Shown: positions 31,471 through 43,045, counted from the stretch's first letter. The stretch is 64,000 bases of DNA from Hemicordylus capensis (GCF_027244095.1 NC_069669.1:10256501-10320500), one strand, 5' to 3'. The notes: generated from the letters alone by a model not told the origin. Numbers and translations are program-made.

Positions 31471-31913
31471 GGACTCGCTGATCTTGATAAACGTTTTAGA
31501 AAAGAATTTGTGTTCCTTTCCTTAAAAACACACACACAGAAAATCCAGCTAAATCCCATCAATTACAAAGATCAATGGCAAAACAAACACTGGATTATTA
31601 ACCCCTCCAATCAAAACAATAAGCCCTGCACATCTTGATAAACATTTAAACAAGAATCCCCGAGATTGTTTGATTGCAACCAGTGAAAAACACCCAAGGT
31701 TCTCGCAGTAACTCTGGAGAATTCACACCCCATTCTCTCACTTTAACACTAGGGCTCAGATTATTTGTGCAATGCACCGATAAAGGTGAGAGTGTCTCTG
31801 ATCATGTGCAGAGTTCCTTTCTCAGGAGCAGCTTGAGGTCCTAGATGTTACTCTGACTCAGCCTGGTTCATGCCAGGGAGAATTCATACCCCATTCTCTC
31901 ACCTTAACACTAT

Positions 31914-32000
31914 TATTTCAATTTCGATTTCTATACCGCCCTTCCAAAAATGGCTCTGGGCAGTTTACACAGAGAACTAACAAACAAATAAGATGGAGGG
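31914..32000 (+). mobile_element. L2-like 3' end / SINE-type repeat, short copy
   Basis: ttctataccgcccttccaaa, acagagaactaacaaacaaa. It sits between two copies of a diverged local repeat (see findings). Confidence 0.6.
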
Positions 32001-32859
32001 CTCTGGGGCTCAGATTATTTGTGCAATGTGCCTATAAAGGCGAAAGTGTCTCTGACCATGCACAGAGTTCCCTTCTCAGGAGCAGCCTGCTGAGCTGACA
32101 GAGCAGGGCGTCCGCCTGCTGCAGCAGCATCCCAGATCCCACGGATCAGACAAGGTTGAGCAGGGCAGGACTTGAAGAGATTGAAGGCCTCCCCTTGGGG
32201 AATGCTACAATGGAAATCTGGACCCCCAAATTAGCCAGGCTCAGCTCGGAGATCTCCACCCACTTCCTTTGCTAGCAATATTGCAAAGCTCTCCCAGATG
32301 GGCTCAGCGGCGAGCTTGTGGCATCGGCGACTCCGGTCCAATTTGTGAGCCACCAGCTTCCCTTGGCATGCAAATAATCCAAGCCCTTTCCCTCCCCGGG
32401 GGAGGAAAGATATCGCCCCGCCATCCCTTGAGCCATCCCTTGAGGCTAATGAGCAGACAGCAAAGCTCGGTCTTCGGCCCAAAGGGCAGCGCATTTACAA
32501 CATGGCCGCTAATCCACGGTCAATATGGTTGTGATAATACATCTGTTCTCAGTGTTTAAGGACCAGCTGCCCTCGGGAAGTCTAAGGCAAACAGGGATTT
32601 GGCGGAGTCTCAGAAGCCAGCTGGGCCTCCCTCCCCCAACGACGCTGTTCGGGAAACATTAAAAGACGGGGAAACATGGAGCACTGATGTGGAATTCGGG
32701 ACTCGTCAAACGGGGCCATTGGGAGAGATGGCTCCCCTCACCAGAAAGGCCAGACAAATTCACGGAGATCTACTTAGCTGTGACCGCTAGGTAGAGCCTC
32801 CATGTTCAAAGGCAGTGTACCTTGGTATCGTGAGGTATACTGGCAGGGCCAAAAATGGG

Positions 32860-33130
32860 ACGGGGCCGTAGTTCAGTGGCACAGCGTCCGCTCTGCATGT
32901 GGAAGGTCCCAGGTTCGATCCCTGGTCTGGCAGTAGAAAGCAAGACTGGTTTCCTTTGCTAAGTGGGGTTCACCCTGGCTTGCATTTGGATGGGTGACTC
33001 CAGGGTGTGAGCACTGCTCTGCCTGCAGAAGGTCCCGGGTTCAATCCCTGGCTTCTCCAGGGAGGGCTAGGAAAGACTCCAATACTAGGCTAATCAGCAC
33101 CACTGAGAAGTCCGACATTTGAGAGGGCAT
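32860..33130 (+). mobile_element. tRNA-Ala head, 5S block, second tRNA piece (SINE cluster)
   Basis: ggggccgtagttcagtggca and cccaggttcgatccctgg resemble tRNA-Ala boxes, followed by a 5S block (gctaagtggggttcaccctg) and another tRNA 3' half. The order tRNA-5S-tRNA is unlike the usual dimer. The tRNA-like start keeps good boxes but no tRNA 3' half. Confidence 0.75.
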
Positions 33131-33267
33131 CAGGCAACAAAGGGGCTGTTTCTGTAGTGACACTGACAGGTCTGCTGTGACTCATCCAGATGCACAAGTC
33201 ACCTCTTGATGCCGATCACCCGGCATGACTATGTGAACCAGTCCTGAGAAGCTCACTTAGCTAGGGA

Positions 33268-33540
33268 TAGAGGAAGCTGCCGTCTACTGAGTCAGGCCAT
33301 TGGTCCATCTAGCTCAGTATTGTCTACACTGACTGGCAGCGGCTCTCCAAGGTTTCAGGCAGGAGTCTTTCCCAGCACTACCTGGAGATGCTGCCAGGGA
33401 CTGAACTTGGGACCCAGATGATCTTCCACTGAGCCCCATCCCCTAAAGGGGAATCGCTTACAGCACTCACATGTGCTGGCCCATCCAAAGGCAAACCAGG
33501 CCAGACCCAGCTTAGCAAAGGGGACAATTCATGCCATGGA
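33268..33540 (-). mobile_element. Composite 5S/tRNA-Ala SINE
   Basis: Tail aggaagctgccgtctactg, tRNA unit, 5S head (gacccagcttagcaaagg on the plus strand). Confidence 0.88.
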
Positions 33541-33797
33541 AGCGCTGGCAAAAGGAGCATTTGAACCCAGATCTCCCAGGTCAGAGACTGACGCTGCAAA
33601 TGATGGGGCCATAGAAGCAAAGCAAGGTTTTGTGGCCTTAAAGTAACACTAGTTTGGCAGGGGCAGGAGAAGGAGTGCCTTTGTGCATGGGCAGAGGGTG
33701 CCGAGTCAAGCAGAGAGTCCCTTGGAACTTTTTGGAAATTAAGGGAGTCTTCCAGGTCACAGGGACCTGAGCCCCTGCATGTCCCCCATCAGGAATT

Positions 33798-34101
33798 TAA
33801 GGGAGGAGAGCACAAACTGTCCCTTTTGCTAAACAGGGTCTGCCCTGGTTTGCATTTGAATGGGAGACTACATGTGTGAGCACTTTAAGAGATTCCCCTG
33901 AGGGGATGGGGCCACTCTGGGAAGAGCACCTGCCTGCTTGCATGCAGAAGGTTCCAAGTTCCCTCCCTGGCAGCATCTCCAAGACAGGGCTGAGAGAGAC
34001 TCTTGCCTGCAACCTTGGAGAAGCCGCTGCCAGTCAGTGCAGACAATACTGAACTAGATGGAAGAAGGGTCTGACTCAGTAGACAGCAGCTTCCTGTGTT
34101 C
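33798..34101 (+). mobile_element. Composite 5S/tRNA-Ala SINE at the island edge
   Basis: gctaaacagggtctgccctg to gcagcttcctgtgttcc. The CpG-rich island begins at its tail. Confidence 0.9.
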
Positions 34102-35900
34102 CAGTGTGCCTGCCTCGCCTCTCCCTCCCCCTCCGGCCGGCCGGTTCACACCTGCCCAGCCTCTGCAAGCGAACAAAGGCTCCAACGGGGCGTGGAAGAA
34201 GAGAGAGGCAGGCAGCCAGCAGCGGGCCCCGCCTGCCCGCCTTCGAGGCAGAAGCCGCTTTCGGGCTGCAAATTTTCCATGGGGCCTGGAGATCCGGGCG
34301 GGCAGGCTGGCTGGGCGGGAGGGAGGGAGGGATGCTGGGGGACGGAGGGGGCCGTGGCGGAAAAAATCTAGGGGGCACGCTGCACAGCAGGGGCTGCCCA
34401 GGGCATTCATGGAGGGGCCAGCTGGGGGCCCCACATATTAGGTTTCTGATCCCGAGCCAGGGAGGCGCGAGCCGCCGGGCTCCCCGGACTAGCCTGGCAC
34501 CGCCACGTGCTCGGCCACCTTTCCTGTGGGGCTCCTTAGATAGGCGCCCCCAGGGAAGGGGACGCGCGGACTCCTCCAGCTCCCTCCTCGCCAGCGATCT
34601 TCTGCCCCGAGGGGGCTTCCAGGCCAGGATCGTGCCCTCCAGGATCCTCCACACAGCACGCTTCGGGATCGGGCCCCCGCGCAAGTGTCCACGGCCATCC
34701 TTCTGGCTCCTGGAGGAGGGGACCCCTACGGCGAACCCCGTCCACGCACACCCCGCCCCACTTCTCCCCTTTCCATCCGACAGCCTGGCGGACTTTTGTC
34801 ACCTAGGATCCCCCAGCTGCTGCTGCTCCCTCAGGGGTGGGGTAGGTGGGGTGGGGGAGAGGGGCATCTCCAGAGGGGGGCAAGCAAGGGCGCCCCCTCC
34901 GACAAGCAAGCTGCACAGCAGGCTAGTACATCCAACCTGTGGGACACAGTTCACTCGCCATAAACCCTCTTTGCCCCTATGGGCGGCTTGCGGGGGCATG
35001 GGTGGGCGAGTGCCCCCCCCCCCCCCACTGGCTCGCTCCCAGCCCCATTTCTGTTTCAGAAATCTAACCTGTGGGGGACAACTCGCCTACCCATAGATGC
35101 ACTCTGCCCCTTCTGGGCGCCCCCTCAATTTTTTTTCTGGCGCTGTCAATTGGGGGGGGGGGGGCGTCCCGATACAGCAGCCCTTCCTCCCAACTCTTCA
35201 CCCCCGCCCCAGCCGAGATGGCGCCCCCCACCTCCCCGTCTAGGGGGTCCCACGTCCCGGTTTCTTCGGCGCTGCGCCTCTCCAAAATTGCGCCCTCTCC
35301 CAAATCGCGCCTCCCTGGGGGCAACTCCCCCTCGCCTCCCCCGGCTCCTCTCCGTCTGCTCTTGACCGCACCCCCCCCGCCCCGACTCACCCCCAGCCCG
35401 GTCGCCGCCCGCCTTCCCCGGCTCACCCGGGCGCGCGTCTCCCAGCCGGCTTCTTCAGACGCCACCCTCCCGGGCGGCGGCGCAACAGCCGGCCTCCCGC
35501 TGCATGGAGCACCCGCGGCCGGCCCAGACGGCCCCCCGCGTCTGTCTGCAACAGCCTGGCCGGAGGAGGGGCGGCTCGGCTCCGGAGCGGCTCCCGCTCC
35601 GCTTCACCTCCGTCCCCCTCGGCAGCAGCAGCGGCGTCCAGCCCGCCCGGTCCGCGGCTTCGCCTGTGGCTGCTGGCTGGCTGCTCACGACCCCTAGGGG
35701 AGAGAAGCCGAACCGCGGCAGCCTGCCTGAGCCGCCCCCTTCCTGGAGCGGGTGGGCGGCTGGGGAGAGCCGAGAGCCGCCCGGGGACGGAAATGCCTTC
35801 CCGTTGCCTGGAGAGGGACGCGGAGCGGAAACTTGGCCAGCCAGGAGGAGCCCATCGCCGCCCCCGGAGAAGATCGGAAGCTCCCGGTCCCGCTCACGCA
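34090..35900. promoter_or_regulatory. Large CpG-rich island with no assigned gene
   Basis: About 1.8 kb of very GC- and CpG-rich sequence with C and G homopolymers, unlike its surroundings. Overlapping long open frames in several phases are expected from the composition and resemble no family. Two strong minus-strand donor-like sites, GGGTGAGT (about 35384-35391) and GGGTGAGC (about 35421-35428), suggest a non-coding first exon, perhaps an upstream leader of the PITPNC1-like gene 3.4 kb downstream. A divergent gene is also possible. Confidence 0.5.
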
Positions 35901-35902
35901 CT

Positions 35903-36047
35903 CTTGTCTACCCGGACTGGCAGCGGCTCTCCGAGGCTTCAGGCAGGACGGAGCCTCTCCCAGCCCAACCTGGAGATGCTGCCAGGGAAGGAACCTGGGA
36001 GGGACCTTTCTGCATGCCAAGCAGATGCTCTGCCACTGCGGCCCCCA
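35903..36047 (-). mobile_element. tRNA-Ala SINE fragment at the island's other edge
   Basis: gtctacccggactggcagcg to caagcagatgctctgccact. Both island borders carry SINEs. Confidence 0.75.
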
Positions 36048-36248
36048 GGGGACGGCTCTCGCCGTTGGGGGACATAGCAGTTGGATGGAGGGCAGAAATC
36101 CAACCGGTGAAGCTCTGCAGTCAGTACATCCCCCCACTAGTACCACCCTTTCTACCTCCTGCTGGGGAAATGTTGGTGCTTGTTGAATAAAGTATAAACT
36201 TCTGTCTGGTATTCAGAAGCTGAGTGCTGAGTGCAACTGGGGTGGGAT

Positions 36249-36457
36249 ATAGGGACATAGGGAGCTGCCTCCTACTGAGTCAGACCCTTGGTCCATCTAG
36301 CTCAGCATTGTCCACACAGACTGGCAGCGGCTTCTCGAAGGTTGCAGGCAGGAGTCTCTCTCAGCCCTATCTTGGAGATGCTGCCAGGGAGGGAACTGGG
36401 AACCTTCTGCATGCAAAGCAGATGTTCTGAGCCCCAAGCTACAGCCCTGTCCCCCCA
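36249..36457 (-). mobile_element. tRNA-Ala-derived SINE unit
   Basis: catagggagctgcctcctac to gcagatgttctgagcccc. A second short tail copy follows at 36463-36500. Confidence 0.85.
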
Positions 36458-36502
36458 AATAGTAAGTTACCTTCTGCCGAGTCAGATCCTTGGTCCATTC
36501 TA

Positions 36503-36725
36503 GGTGAAGGTAAAGTGTGCCGTCGAATCGGTGTCAATTCCTGGCACCCACAGAGCCCTGGGGTTGTCTTTGGTAGAATCCAGGAGGGGCTGACCATTGC
36601 CTCCTCCCATGCAGTATGAGATGATGCCTTTCATCATCTTCCTATATCGCTGCTGCCTGACATAAGCAGTTCCCATATGAACCAGCAACCTCTGCCTTGC
36701 TAGTCAAGTAATTTGACTAGCAAAT
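36503..36725 (-). mobile_element. Sauria SINE
   Basis: gtgtgccgtcgaatcggtgt, atcatcttcctatatcgctg, and a head with degraded box B. Confidence 0.88.
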
Positions 36726-36729
36726 GTGC

Positions 36730-36965
36730 TATTCTAGCTCCTTCCTTGATAATCCAAGGAAGAGAGGATTAGATCTCTTGAAGGCCTTCAGGAGAGCCTT
36801 AAAGAGCCATCTTTTTAGCCTGGCTTTTAATGATAACGATAGCTAGTTTTAGTTTTAATGTTAATCACCTTTGAAGGGTTTTTCATTTTAATTTTTATGT
36901 GTTTTTGATTTTAAGGTCAGCCTCCCCGAGCCACTTTGGGAAGGTTGGGATATCAGATAGATAGA
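36730..36965 (+). mobile_element. L2-like LINE 3' end
   Basis: gcctggcttttaatgataac and gagccactttgggaaggttg, ending (GATA)-like. Similar to 7780 and 60950. Confidence 0.5.
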
Positions 36966-37503
36966 TGTCTACACTCACTGGCAGCAGCTTCTCCAAGGTT
37001 ACCAAAAGGAGACTTTCCCCAGATCTACCTGGAGATGCCCGGTGGGGAATGAACTGCATACAAAAAGCTGCTGTCTACTGAATCAGACCCTTGGAGCAGC
37101 TCGCTCAGTATTGTCTACACTGACTGGCAGCAGCTCTCTACGGTTTCAAACAAGGGTCTTTCCTAGCTCTGCCTACAGGTGCCCACTGAACCAAGGGCCT
37201 TCTGCATGCAAAGCAGATAGGAACATAGGAAGCTGCCATATACTGAGTCAGACCCTTGGTCTATCTAGCTCAGTATTGTCTACACAGACTGGCAGTGGCT
37301 TCTCCAAAGTTGCAAGCAGGAGTCTCTCCCAGCCCTATCTTGGAGATGCAGCCAGGGAGGGAACTTCCTAGAGTGGCTCCATCCCCTAAGGGGAATCTCT
37401 TCCAGTGCTCACACTTCTAGTCTCCCATTCATATGCATCCAGGGTGGACCCTGCTTAGCTAAGGGGACCAGTCATGCTTGCTACCACAAGACCAGCAATC
37501 CTC
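36966..37503 (-). mobile_element. Three tandem SINE units, the last a full 5S/tRNA-Ala composite
   Basis: Units at about 36966-37058, 37060-37218 and 37219-37503, all on the minus strand. The rightmost includes a 5S head (gaccctgcttagctaagg on the plus strand). Confidence 0.85.
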
Positions 37504-38267
37504 TTGATAGCAAAGCAAGACGCTCAGCCACTGCACAGTTTTCTTAATTGGCAGCATTTCCAGCTAGAGATAGTTTGGAAACTGGCCGGCTTTGGGCAGC
37601 GTCAGACACTTTGTCATCTGTTTTTGTTTGGTTAGCTCCCAAGGAGATGGGCCTGCAGGACATATTTCCAAGCGGCAGTTCCAAGCCATGCTTTCGTGGA
37701 AAAAACACACCAGTAGACATCTATTTAGAAGCACAGCAGGGCTGTTTAGTTAAAGTCTGTCACCTTGGGGAAGGGGAGGGGGGCCCGGAGAAGGGAGGGA
37801 GAGAGGATCTGCAAAAGTGCTGGCAGACCGGGCAAGTGTTATTTAATTTAGGGGAGTGCTGGCCAGATCTGGAAGTCACCAAGAGAAAGAGCCAAGGAAC
37901 AGGCCCTGGGGATTTACTAGAGGGGGTCAGCACTCCAGCAGATCCCAAGGAGAGCTGCAGTTAAGTTCAGAAGCAGCTGGCCTCCGGATAACAGGGCCCA
38001 GATGGCCGGTGATCCTGCCCCTCTGAGAATGAATGGGATGGGGGAGGAAAAGATCCAGGACATGTACAGATGGGCTAGCTAAGGACATATGTCCAAGGCT
38101 TTGGCTGGTGCTGCTGGAGAAAACAGTGAATGGAGGGGATTTGTTGGACTGGCAGGCAGCTTATGCAAGGGGCAGAACGTCATCTGGACAGCCCGCAATA
38201 TTGTCCCTAGGAATCAATGGTCTTGTTAGAAGAAACCACCTTTTGGACAGACCCTTAATGCTTTAGG
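37504..38267. other. Stretch without a recognised feature
   Basis: A 138-codon plus-strand frame (37548-37964) has no family resemblance or splice context. No repeat recognised. Confidence 0.35.
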
Positions 38268-38390
38268 GATGTGTGATTAATTAGAGCCAGTTATCACTTG
38301 AACCAGCTTGGTTTGAGTGGTTTGACCTCAAACCGAACCGGAACCGTTTCGGTCCGAGGTCAGACCGAACCTCTCGGGCCAGTTCAAAGG

Positions 38391-38392
<2 letters not shown>
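38268..38392 (+). mobile_element. hAT-like miniature element, related to the gtgcacgaa group
   Basis: Starts agggatgtgtgattaattag. The interior alternates gaaccgaaccggaaccg-type words. Confidence 0.45.

Positions 38393-38394
<2 letters not shown>

Positions 38395-38439
<45 letters not shown>
38395..38439. repeat. (GT)n microsatellite
   Basis: Perfect GT run. Confidence 0.97.
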
Positions 38440-38441
<2 letters not shown>

Positions 38442-38624
38442 GCTCACAAGAACATGGAGACAACAAAACCATAAAACAAGATCATGTACAATTTAATGGC
38501 ACACTTCAAGGCCTTTTAAACGTATGCTCTTTGCCGACCTCTTTTCCAGTTAACCACAGCAGTTGGTTTGGGTTTCTCAGTTTTCTTCAGGGCCTCTGGA
38601 GGCTAGTTCATCTATAGCCTAGTT

Positions 38625-38784
38625 CAGGGGTTCCCAAGCGTGGGACTCCAGACGCCATTGGACTACAACTCCCATCATCCACTGCCTTTGTGGACTACAG
38701 CTCCCATCATCCATGGCCATGGTGGCTTGGAATTATGGGCGCTGTAGCCCACAACATCTGGTGACCCAAGCTTTGCAACCCCTG
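38625..38784. mobile_element. Fold-back hAT-like element with duplicated ZNF143-like motif
   Basis: caggggttccc...gcaacccctg termini. ggactacaactcccatcatc occurs at about 38659 and, slightly changed, at 38691. Confidence 0.8.
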
Positions 38785-38834
38785 ATGTAGAAGAGGTCAG
38801 TTTTGACACAGGGAGAGCCAGATGGAAAGCTGTG

Positions 38835-39143
38835 AACATAAGAACATAGGAAGCTGCCATATACTGAGTCAGACCATTGGTCTATCTAGCTCATGATTGT
38901 CTACACTGACTGGCAGCAGCTTCTCCAAGGTTGCAGGCAGCAATCTCTCTCAGCCCTATCTTGGAGAAGCCAGAGAGGGAACTTGGAACCTTCTGCTCTT
39001 CCCAGAGCAGCTCCATCCCTGGAGGGGAGTATCTTACAGTGCTGCTCACACATCGAGTCTCCCATTCATACGCAACCAGGGCCGACCCTGCTTAGCTAAG
39101 GGGACAAGTCATGCTTGCTGCCACAAGACCAGCTCTCCTTTCC
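38835..39143 (-). mobile_element. Composite 5S/tRNA-Ala SINE
   Basis: Full order, with a doubled gaacata tail (8-mer tail repeat). Confidence 0.9.
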
Positions 39144-39439
39144 AAAGGCAAGGAGGAATGAAAGATGGGAGCCAGAAAAGATCTTGCATCATTTCCCCCC
39201 CTCATCATTACTGAGACCAGGAAAAAAAAATGTTGCATTTGTCATTTCGCTTCGGGAGAACGTCAGAAGCAGACCAGCACCCCCTGGTGGCGAGTGGAAC
39301 CCTTGAACATAAAACCTTCACCCTCATGCCTCTGAGATTTTTATAGCAGTGTGGAAAGAGGTGGGGGAAAGATGGTGATGGCAGGTGGCAGTTAAACCCT
39401 TGCAAAACTCCCGATTTTCAACGCAATCTCAACTCTTTA

Positions 39440-39633
39440 GGTACATAGGAAGCTGCCTACTGAGTACCGAGGAAGGACCTCACCGTTGGTTAATTGGGCT
39501 CAGTATTGTCTGCACTGACTGGCAGCAGCTCTCTAAAGTTTCAGACAAAGGTCTTCCTGACCCCTGCGTGGAGCTACCAGGGATTGAACCTGGGACCTTG
39601 TGCCTGCGAAGCAGATGCTGCATCACTGAGTGA
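39440..39633 (-). mobile_element. tRNA-Ala-derived SINE unit
   Basis: ccagggattgaacctgggac is box B on the minus strand. It faces head to head with the next copy. Confidence 0.88.
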
Positions 39634-39647
39634 CATGATCACTCAGT

Positions 39648-39955
39648 GAGAGGAGAGCTGGTCTGGTGGTAGCAAGCATGACTTGTCCTCTTAGCTAAGC
39701 AGGGTCTGCCCTGGTTGCATATGGATGGGAGACTTGGTGTGTGAGCACTGCAAGATATTCCCCTCAGGGGATGGAGCCACCATTCTGGGAAGAGCAGAAG
39801 GTTTCAAATTCCCTCCTTGGCTTTTCAAAGATAAGGCTGAGAGAGATTCCTGCCTGTAACCTTGGAGAAGCCGCTGCCAGTCTGTGTAGACAATACTGAG
39901 CTAGAGAGACCAATGGTCTGACTCAGTATGTGGCAGCTCCCTATGTTCCTATGTA
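39648..39955 (+). mobile_element. Composite 5S/tRNA-Ala SINE, full length
   Basis: gagagctggtctggtggtag, 5S block, tRNA unit, tail ctatgttcctatgt. Confidence 0.92.
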
Positions 39956-39993
39956 CTACTGTATCCAAGAGGCAATTTGGGTCCACTAGTATC

Positions 39994-40180
39994 TTTCCCA
40001 GACTATGGGAAATACCAGTATCGGGCAGCAGTGATATAGGAAGATGCTGAAAGGCATAATCTCGTACTGCATGGCAGATGGCAATGGTAAACCCTTCCTC
40101 CATTCTACTGAAGAAAACCACATGGCTCTGTGCTCTCCATGAGTCGACACCAACTCGACAACACAACTTTACCTTACCAC
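39994..40180 (+). mobile_element. Sauria SINE, headless
   Basis: tttcccagactatgggaaat, gcagtgatataggaagatgc, gagtcgacaccaactcgaca. Confidence 0.88.
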
Positions 40181-40605
40181 AACACCAGCTTCTCCTCCCA
40201 CAGACCTGACAGCAACAAAAATTCAATTGGCTGATTGTTGCATTTGTTTTCATATATGGTGTTGTGTGTGTTTGAGTTGCTTTGAGATTAAAAGCAAGAT
40301 GTCTATGATTGAACTCTGATTTCAGTTATCAGGGACTTACTTCTAGGAAGGTGTGCATAAGATTGCAGGCAGGTCATTAAAGGGAAAGGTTCTGGGAGAG
40401 GAAATGGCTTTAGGAAACAAATAATTAAGAAGCAACCGTGTCCAGAGAAACAGAAAACAAAATCATACCTGATGCTTTTGTTTGCAAGCTGGGGGGACTT
40501 TTGAGTTGAAATTGACCAGCTCAGTTCAAACTGATAGGCATGCTTGGGAATTTTGCAGCCAAGGTGAAATTGACCGGCAAATGCTTTACTTTCCATTTTA
40601 GTGTT

Positions 40606-40712
40606 CTCCTTCGGGAGTTCCCAACCTGAGGTACTCCAGAGATGGCTGAGCTAAATCTCTCATCATCCCCAGCTAAATTTACATCTGGAGTGCTGGAGGT
40701 TGGGAACCCCTG
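40606..40712. mobile_element. Fold-back hAT-like element, diverged
   Basis: gggagttcccaacctgaggt and ggaggttgggaacccctg termini are inverted. The internal motif is degraded. Confidence 0.65.
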
Positions 40713-41061
40713 TTTCACCTTACACCTCTCAGCTACAAAACAACGTCTCCAGTTTTTTGCAGAAAACTGCAAATTTAAGTTTTAACTGGTTTGAGCTGGT
40801 TTCCATTTTCGACAGAAAGGTAAAAGAAGAGGAATTTTCAGCTATTTGGTTGAATTGTAACACACTGTTTATGCTTTGAAAATAAAAATATATATCTTTA
40901 GAAGAAGGAGTTTTGTTTTGTTCCCCCCCCCTATGTTTTTTCCTAGGTAGGTTGTATTTGTATTAAAGTTATGCTTAAGGGATCACCTCCCCCCTTTCTT
41001 TTCTTTTCTTTTTTTTTCTTTTTCAGTTATACTCACATATATAATATCCTATCCTTGATCA

Positions 41062-41277
41062 TGTTATAGCACTTACATTTATATACCGCTCTATAGCTGG
41101 AAGCTCTCTAAGCGGTTTACAATGATTTAGCATATTGCCCCCCAACATTCTGGGTACTCATTTTACCGACCTCGGAAGGATGGAAGGCTGTGTCAACCTT
41201 GAGCCCCTGGTCAGGATCGAACTTGTAACCTTCTGGTTACAGGGCGGCAGTTTTACCACTGCGCCACCAGGGCCACC
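41062..41277 (-). mobile_element. CORE-SINE-like element
   Basis: tttatataccgctctatagc, gtcaggatcgaacttgtaac (box B region), ccactgcgccaccagggcc (head). Confidence 0.65.
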
Positions 41278-41572
41278 CCGAGAAAAAGATATGCACTCTT
41301 GCAATCTTATTGAAACAGAAAGGGGGCAGGGGGGAGAAAAAGAGAAAGAAAAGACATCCAGAAAAAATGACAGTCTCTCTTGTCCCTATTTTTTTGGTTT
41401 TTTGTTTATGGAGGGGTGAGGATGGAAACTGCACAGGCTTATTGTGGCTCTGCTAGAGTGCCAGTTCCAAGGGGGCTGGGGGGCACTGCTTTGCCCATCT
41501 CTATCCCCACTGCAGGTCCTAACCCGACACTCACCTGGCGGTTGCACATGCACAGAGGCTATTGTTCTCTCT

Positions 41573-41707
41573 CTGCCAGCATCTCCAAGAGAGATTCCTG
41601 CCTGCAACCTTGGAGGAGCCGCTGCCAGTCTGTGTAGACAATCCTGAGCCAGATGGACCAATAGTCTGACTCCGTATATGGCAGCTTCCTATGTTCCTAT
41701 GTTCCTA
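41573..41707 (+). mobile_element. Composite SINE 3' half
   Basis: tgccagcatctccaagagag to a tail with two ctatgttc repeats. Confidence 0.82.
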
Positions 41708-41784
41708 GATCTTTGCCATCACCAGCTACTGGAGAACGTTTGATTAGTGACTGAACCTATGCATGTTCCTATGAGCTACACCTT

Positions 41785-42068
41785 TCAGACCACAGGATTT
41801 GCACGCTACAGGCAAGCCCAAGGAATGAGATGTTCATACTTAATTTGGCTGGGCTCAGGGTACAGACTCTGCAGAGAGAACATCAGCAATGCCTAAACCA
41901 GGAGATAATGGCAGCAGATGAAGACAGACGCATCATCATGATGCTTAAAAAGCCATAAAGCCCCAGGCCTTGATGGCTTTGCCAGGGAATTCTGCAAGCA
42001 ATCTATGGACTCCCTGCTGTCTTCGGTAATGTCTCATTTGAATAACATAGTTAGCAACAGTTCTATCC
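41785..42068 (+). mobile_element. L1/Tx1-like LINE ORF2 fragment
   Basis: Codons from about 41950 read KSHKAPGLDGFAREFCKQSM, the KxPGxDGxxxEFxK motif at the start of L1-clade reverse transcriptase. It is short and broken. Confidence 0.65.
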
Positions 42069-42084
42069 CAGACATATCGCATCG

Positions 42085-42255
42085 GGCATAGGAAGCTGCT
42101 ATCTACAGAATCGGGCCATTGATTCTTCCTGCTCAATGGGAGGAAAACTGGGCTTGTGGTAGCAAGCATGAATTGTCCCCTTTGCTAAGCAGGGTCCATC
42201 CTGGTGTGCATTTGGATGGGAGACTACATGTTAGCCCAGTAAGGAGGGGTCGCTT
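42085..42255 (+). mobile_element. Inverted SINE tail plus 5S head
   Basis: A minus-oriented tail piece (42088-42130), then a plus-oriented 5S head with gctaagcagggtccatcctg. A rearranged junction. Confidence 0.7.
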
Positions 42256-42351
42256 AACAAGGCTGACTTTTCCCCAAGGGGCTGCTCATTTATTCTTGAT
42301 TTAGCATCTGCCCTTTCTGTTTTTTTGCTCTGTTTGCAGAGCAAAAGGACC

Positions 42352-42643
42352 ACAGGAAGCTGTCTTGACTATACCAAGTCAAATCACTGTCTACCCAGAC
42401 TGGCAGCGGCTTCTCCAAGGTTATAGGCAGGAGTTTCACTCAACCCTATCTTGGAGATGCTGCCAGGGAGGGAACTTGGAACCTTCTGCATGCAGATGCT
42501 CTTTCCAGAGTGGCCCCATCCCCTAAGGGGAAGATCTTACAGTGTTCACCCATGTCGTCTCCCATTCAAATGCATATCAGGGCAGACCCTGCTTAGCAAA
42601 GGGGACAATTCATGTTTGCTACCCCAAGACCAGCTCTCCTTCC
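42352..42643 (-). mobile_element. Composite 5S/tRNA-Ala SINE
   Basis: Full order on the minus strand. The 5S head reads gaccctgcttagcaaagg on the plus strand. Confidence 0.88.
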
Positions 42644-42654
42644 ATAAATGAGAA

Positions 42655-42800
42655 TAAAATGATGATTCCCTGACCCAAAGGGGCTCCAGGTCTAAAAAGA
42701 AACCAGCAACAGCCACTAGAGGGTGCTGTGTTGGGCTGAATAGGGACAGTTGCTCTCCCTCTGCTAAATATAAGGCAGCCCCTTGAAAGGGAGTTTCTCT
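42655..42800 (+). mobile_element. L2-like 3' end / SINE-type repeat, fragment
   Basis: cagcaacagccactagaggg and ctccctctgctaaatataag match 20353-20620. Confidence 0.55.
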
Positions 42801-43045
42801 TTGTCCCATTAGCAAGCGTAACCATTTGATCTAGGGCAGCGGTGCACAACTCAAATGCCCTGATGGGCCAGAACCAACCATGACTTGCTGGCACAGGCAC
42901 TAGGTCAATTTTTAGCACATTAATTATAACATGAAAGTTATTTAAAATATTAATAAAAGTGAGGAGCAGAGGGTTGGAGTCTGGGGAAAAGGTCAGAGGG
43001 AGGAGCAATCATGTCAGTAGCCCAGTAGTCTAGGGGCAGTTGGTA

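Noticed and set aside
33820-33890. 5S rRNA gene
   Set aside because: Only the internal-promoter half resembles 5S. The first 45 or so bases are replaced and it is joined to a SINE.
34096-35697. Long overlapping open frames (up to 330 codons) in the CpG island
   Set aside because: They overlap in several phases on both strands, are rich in Pro, Arg, Gly and Ala, and match no family. They are expected from GC-rich DNA.
36180-36215. AATAAA near 36187 (plus) as the end of a gene
   Set aside because: No upstream coding exon on the plus strand fits. It may be a remnant of a retroelement end.
37548-37964. 138-codon plus-strand frame
   Set aside because: No domain or splice evidence. Composition is ordinary intergenic.
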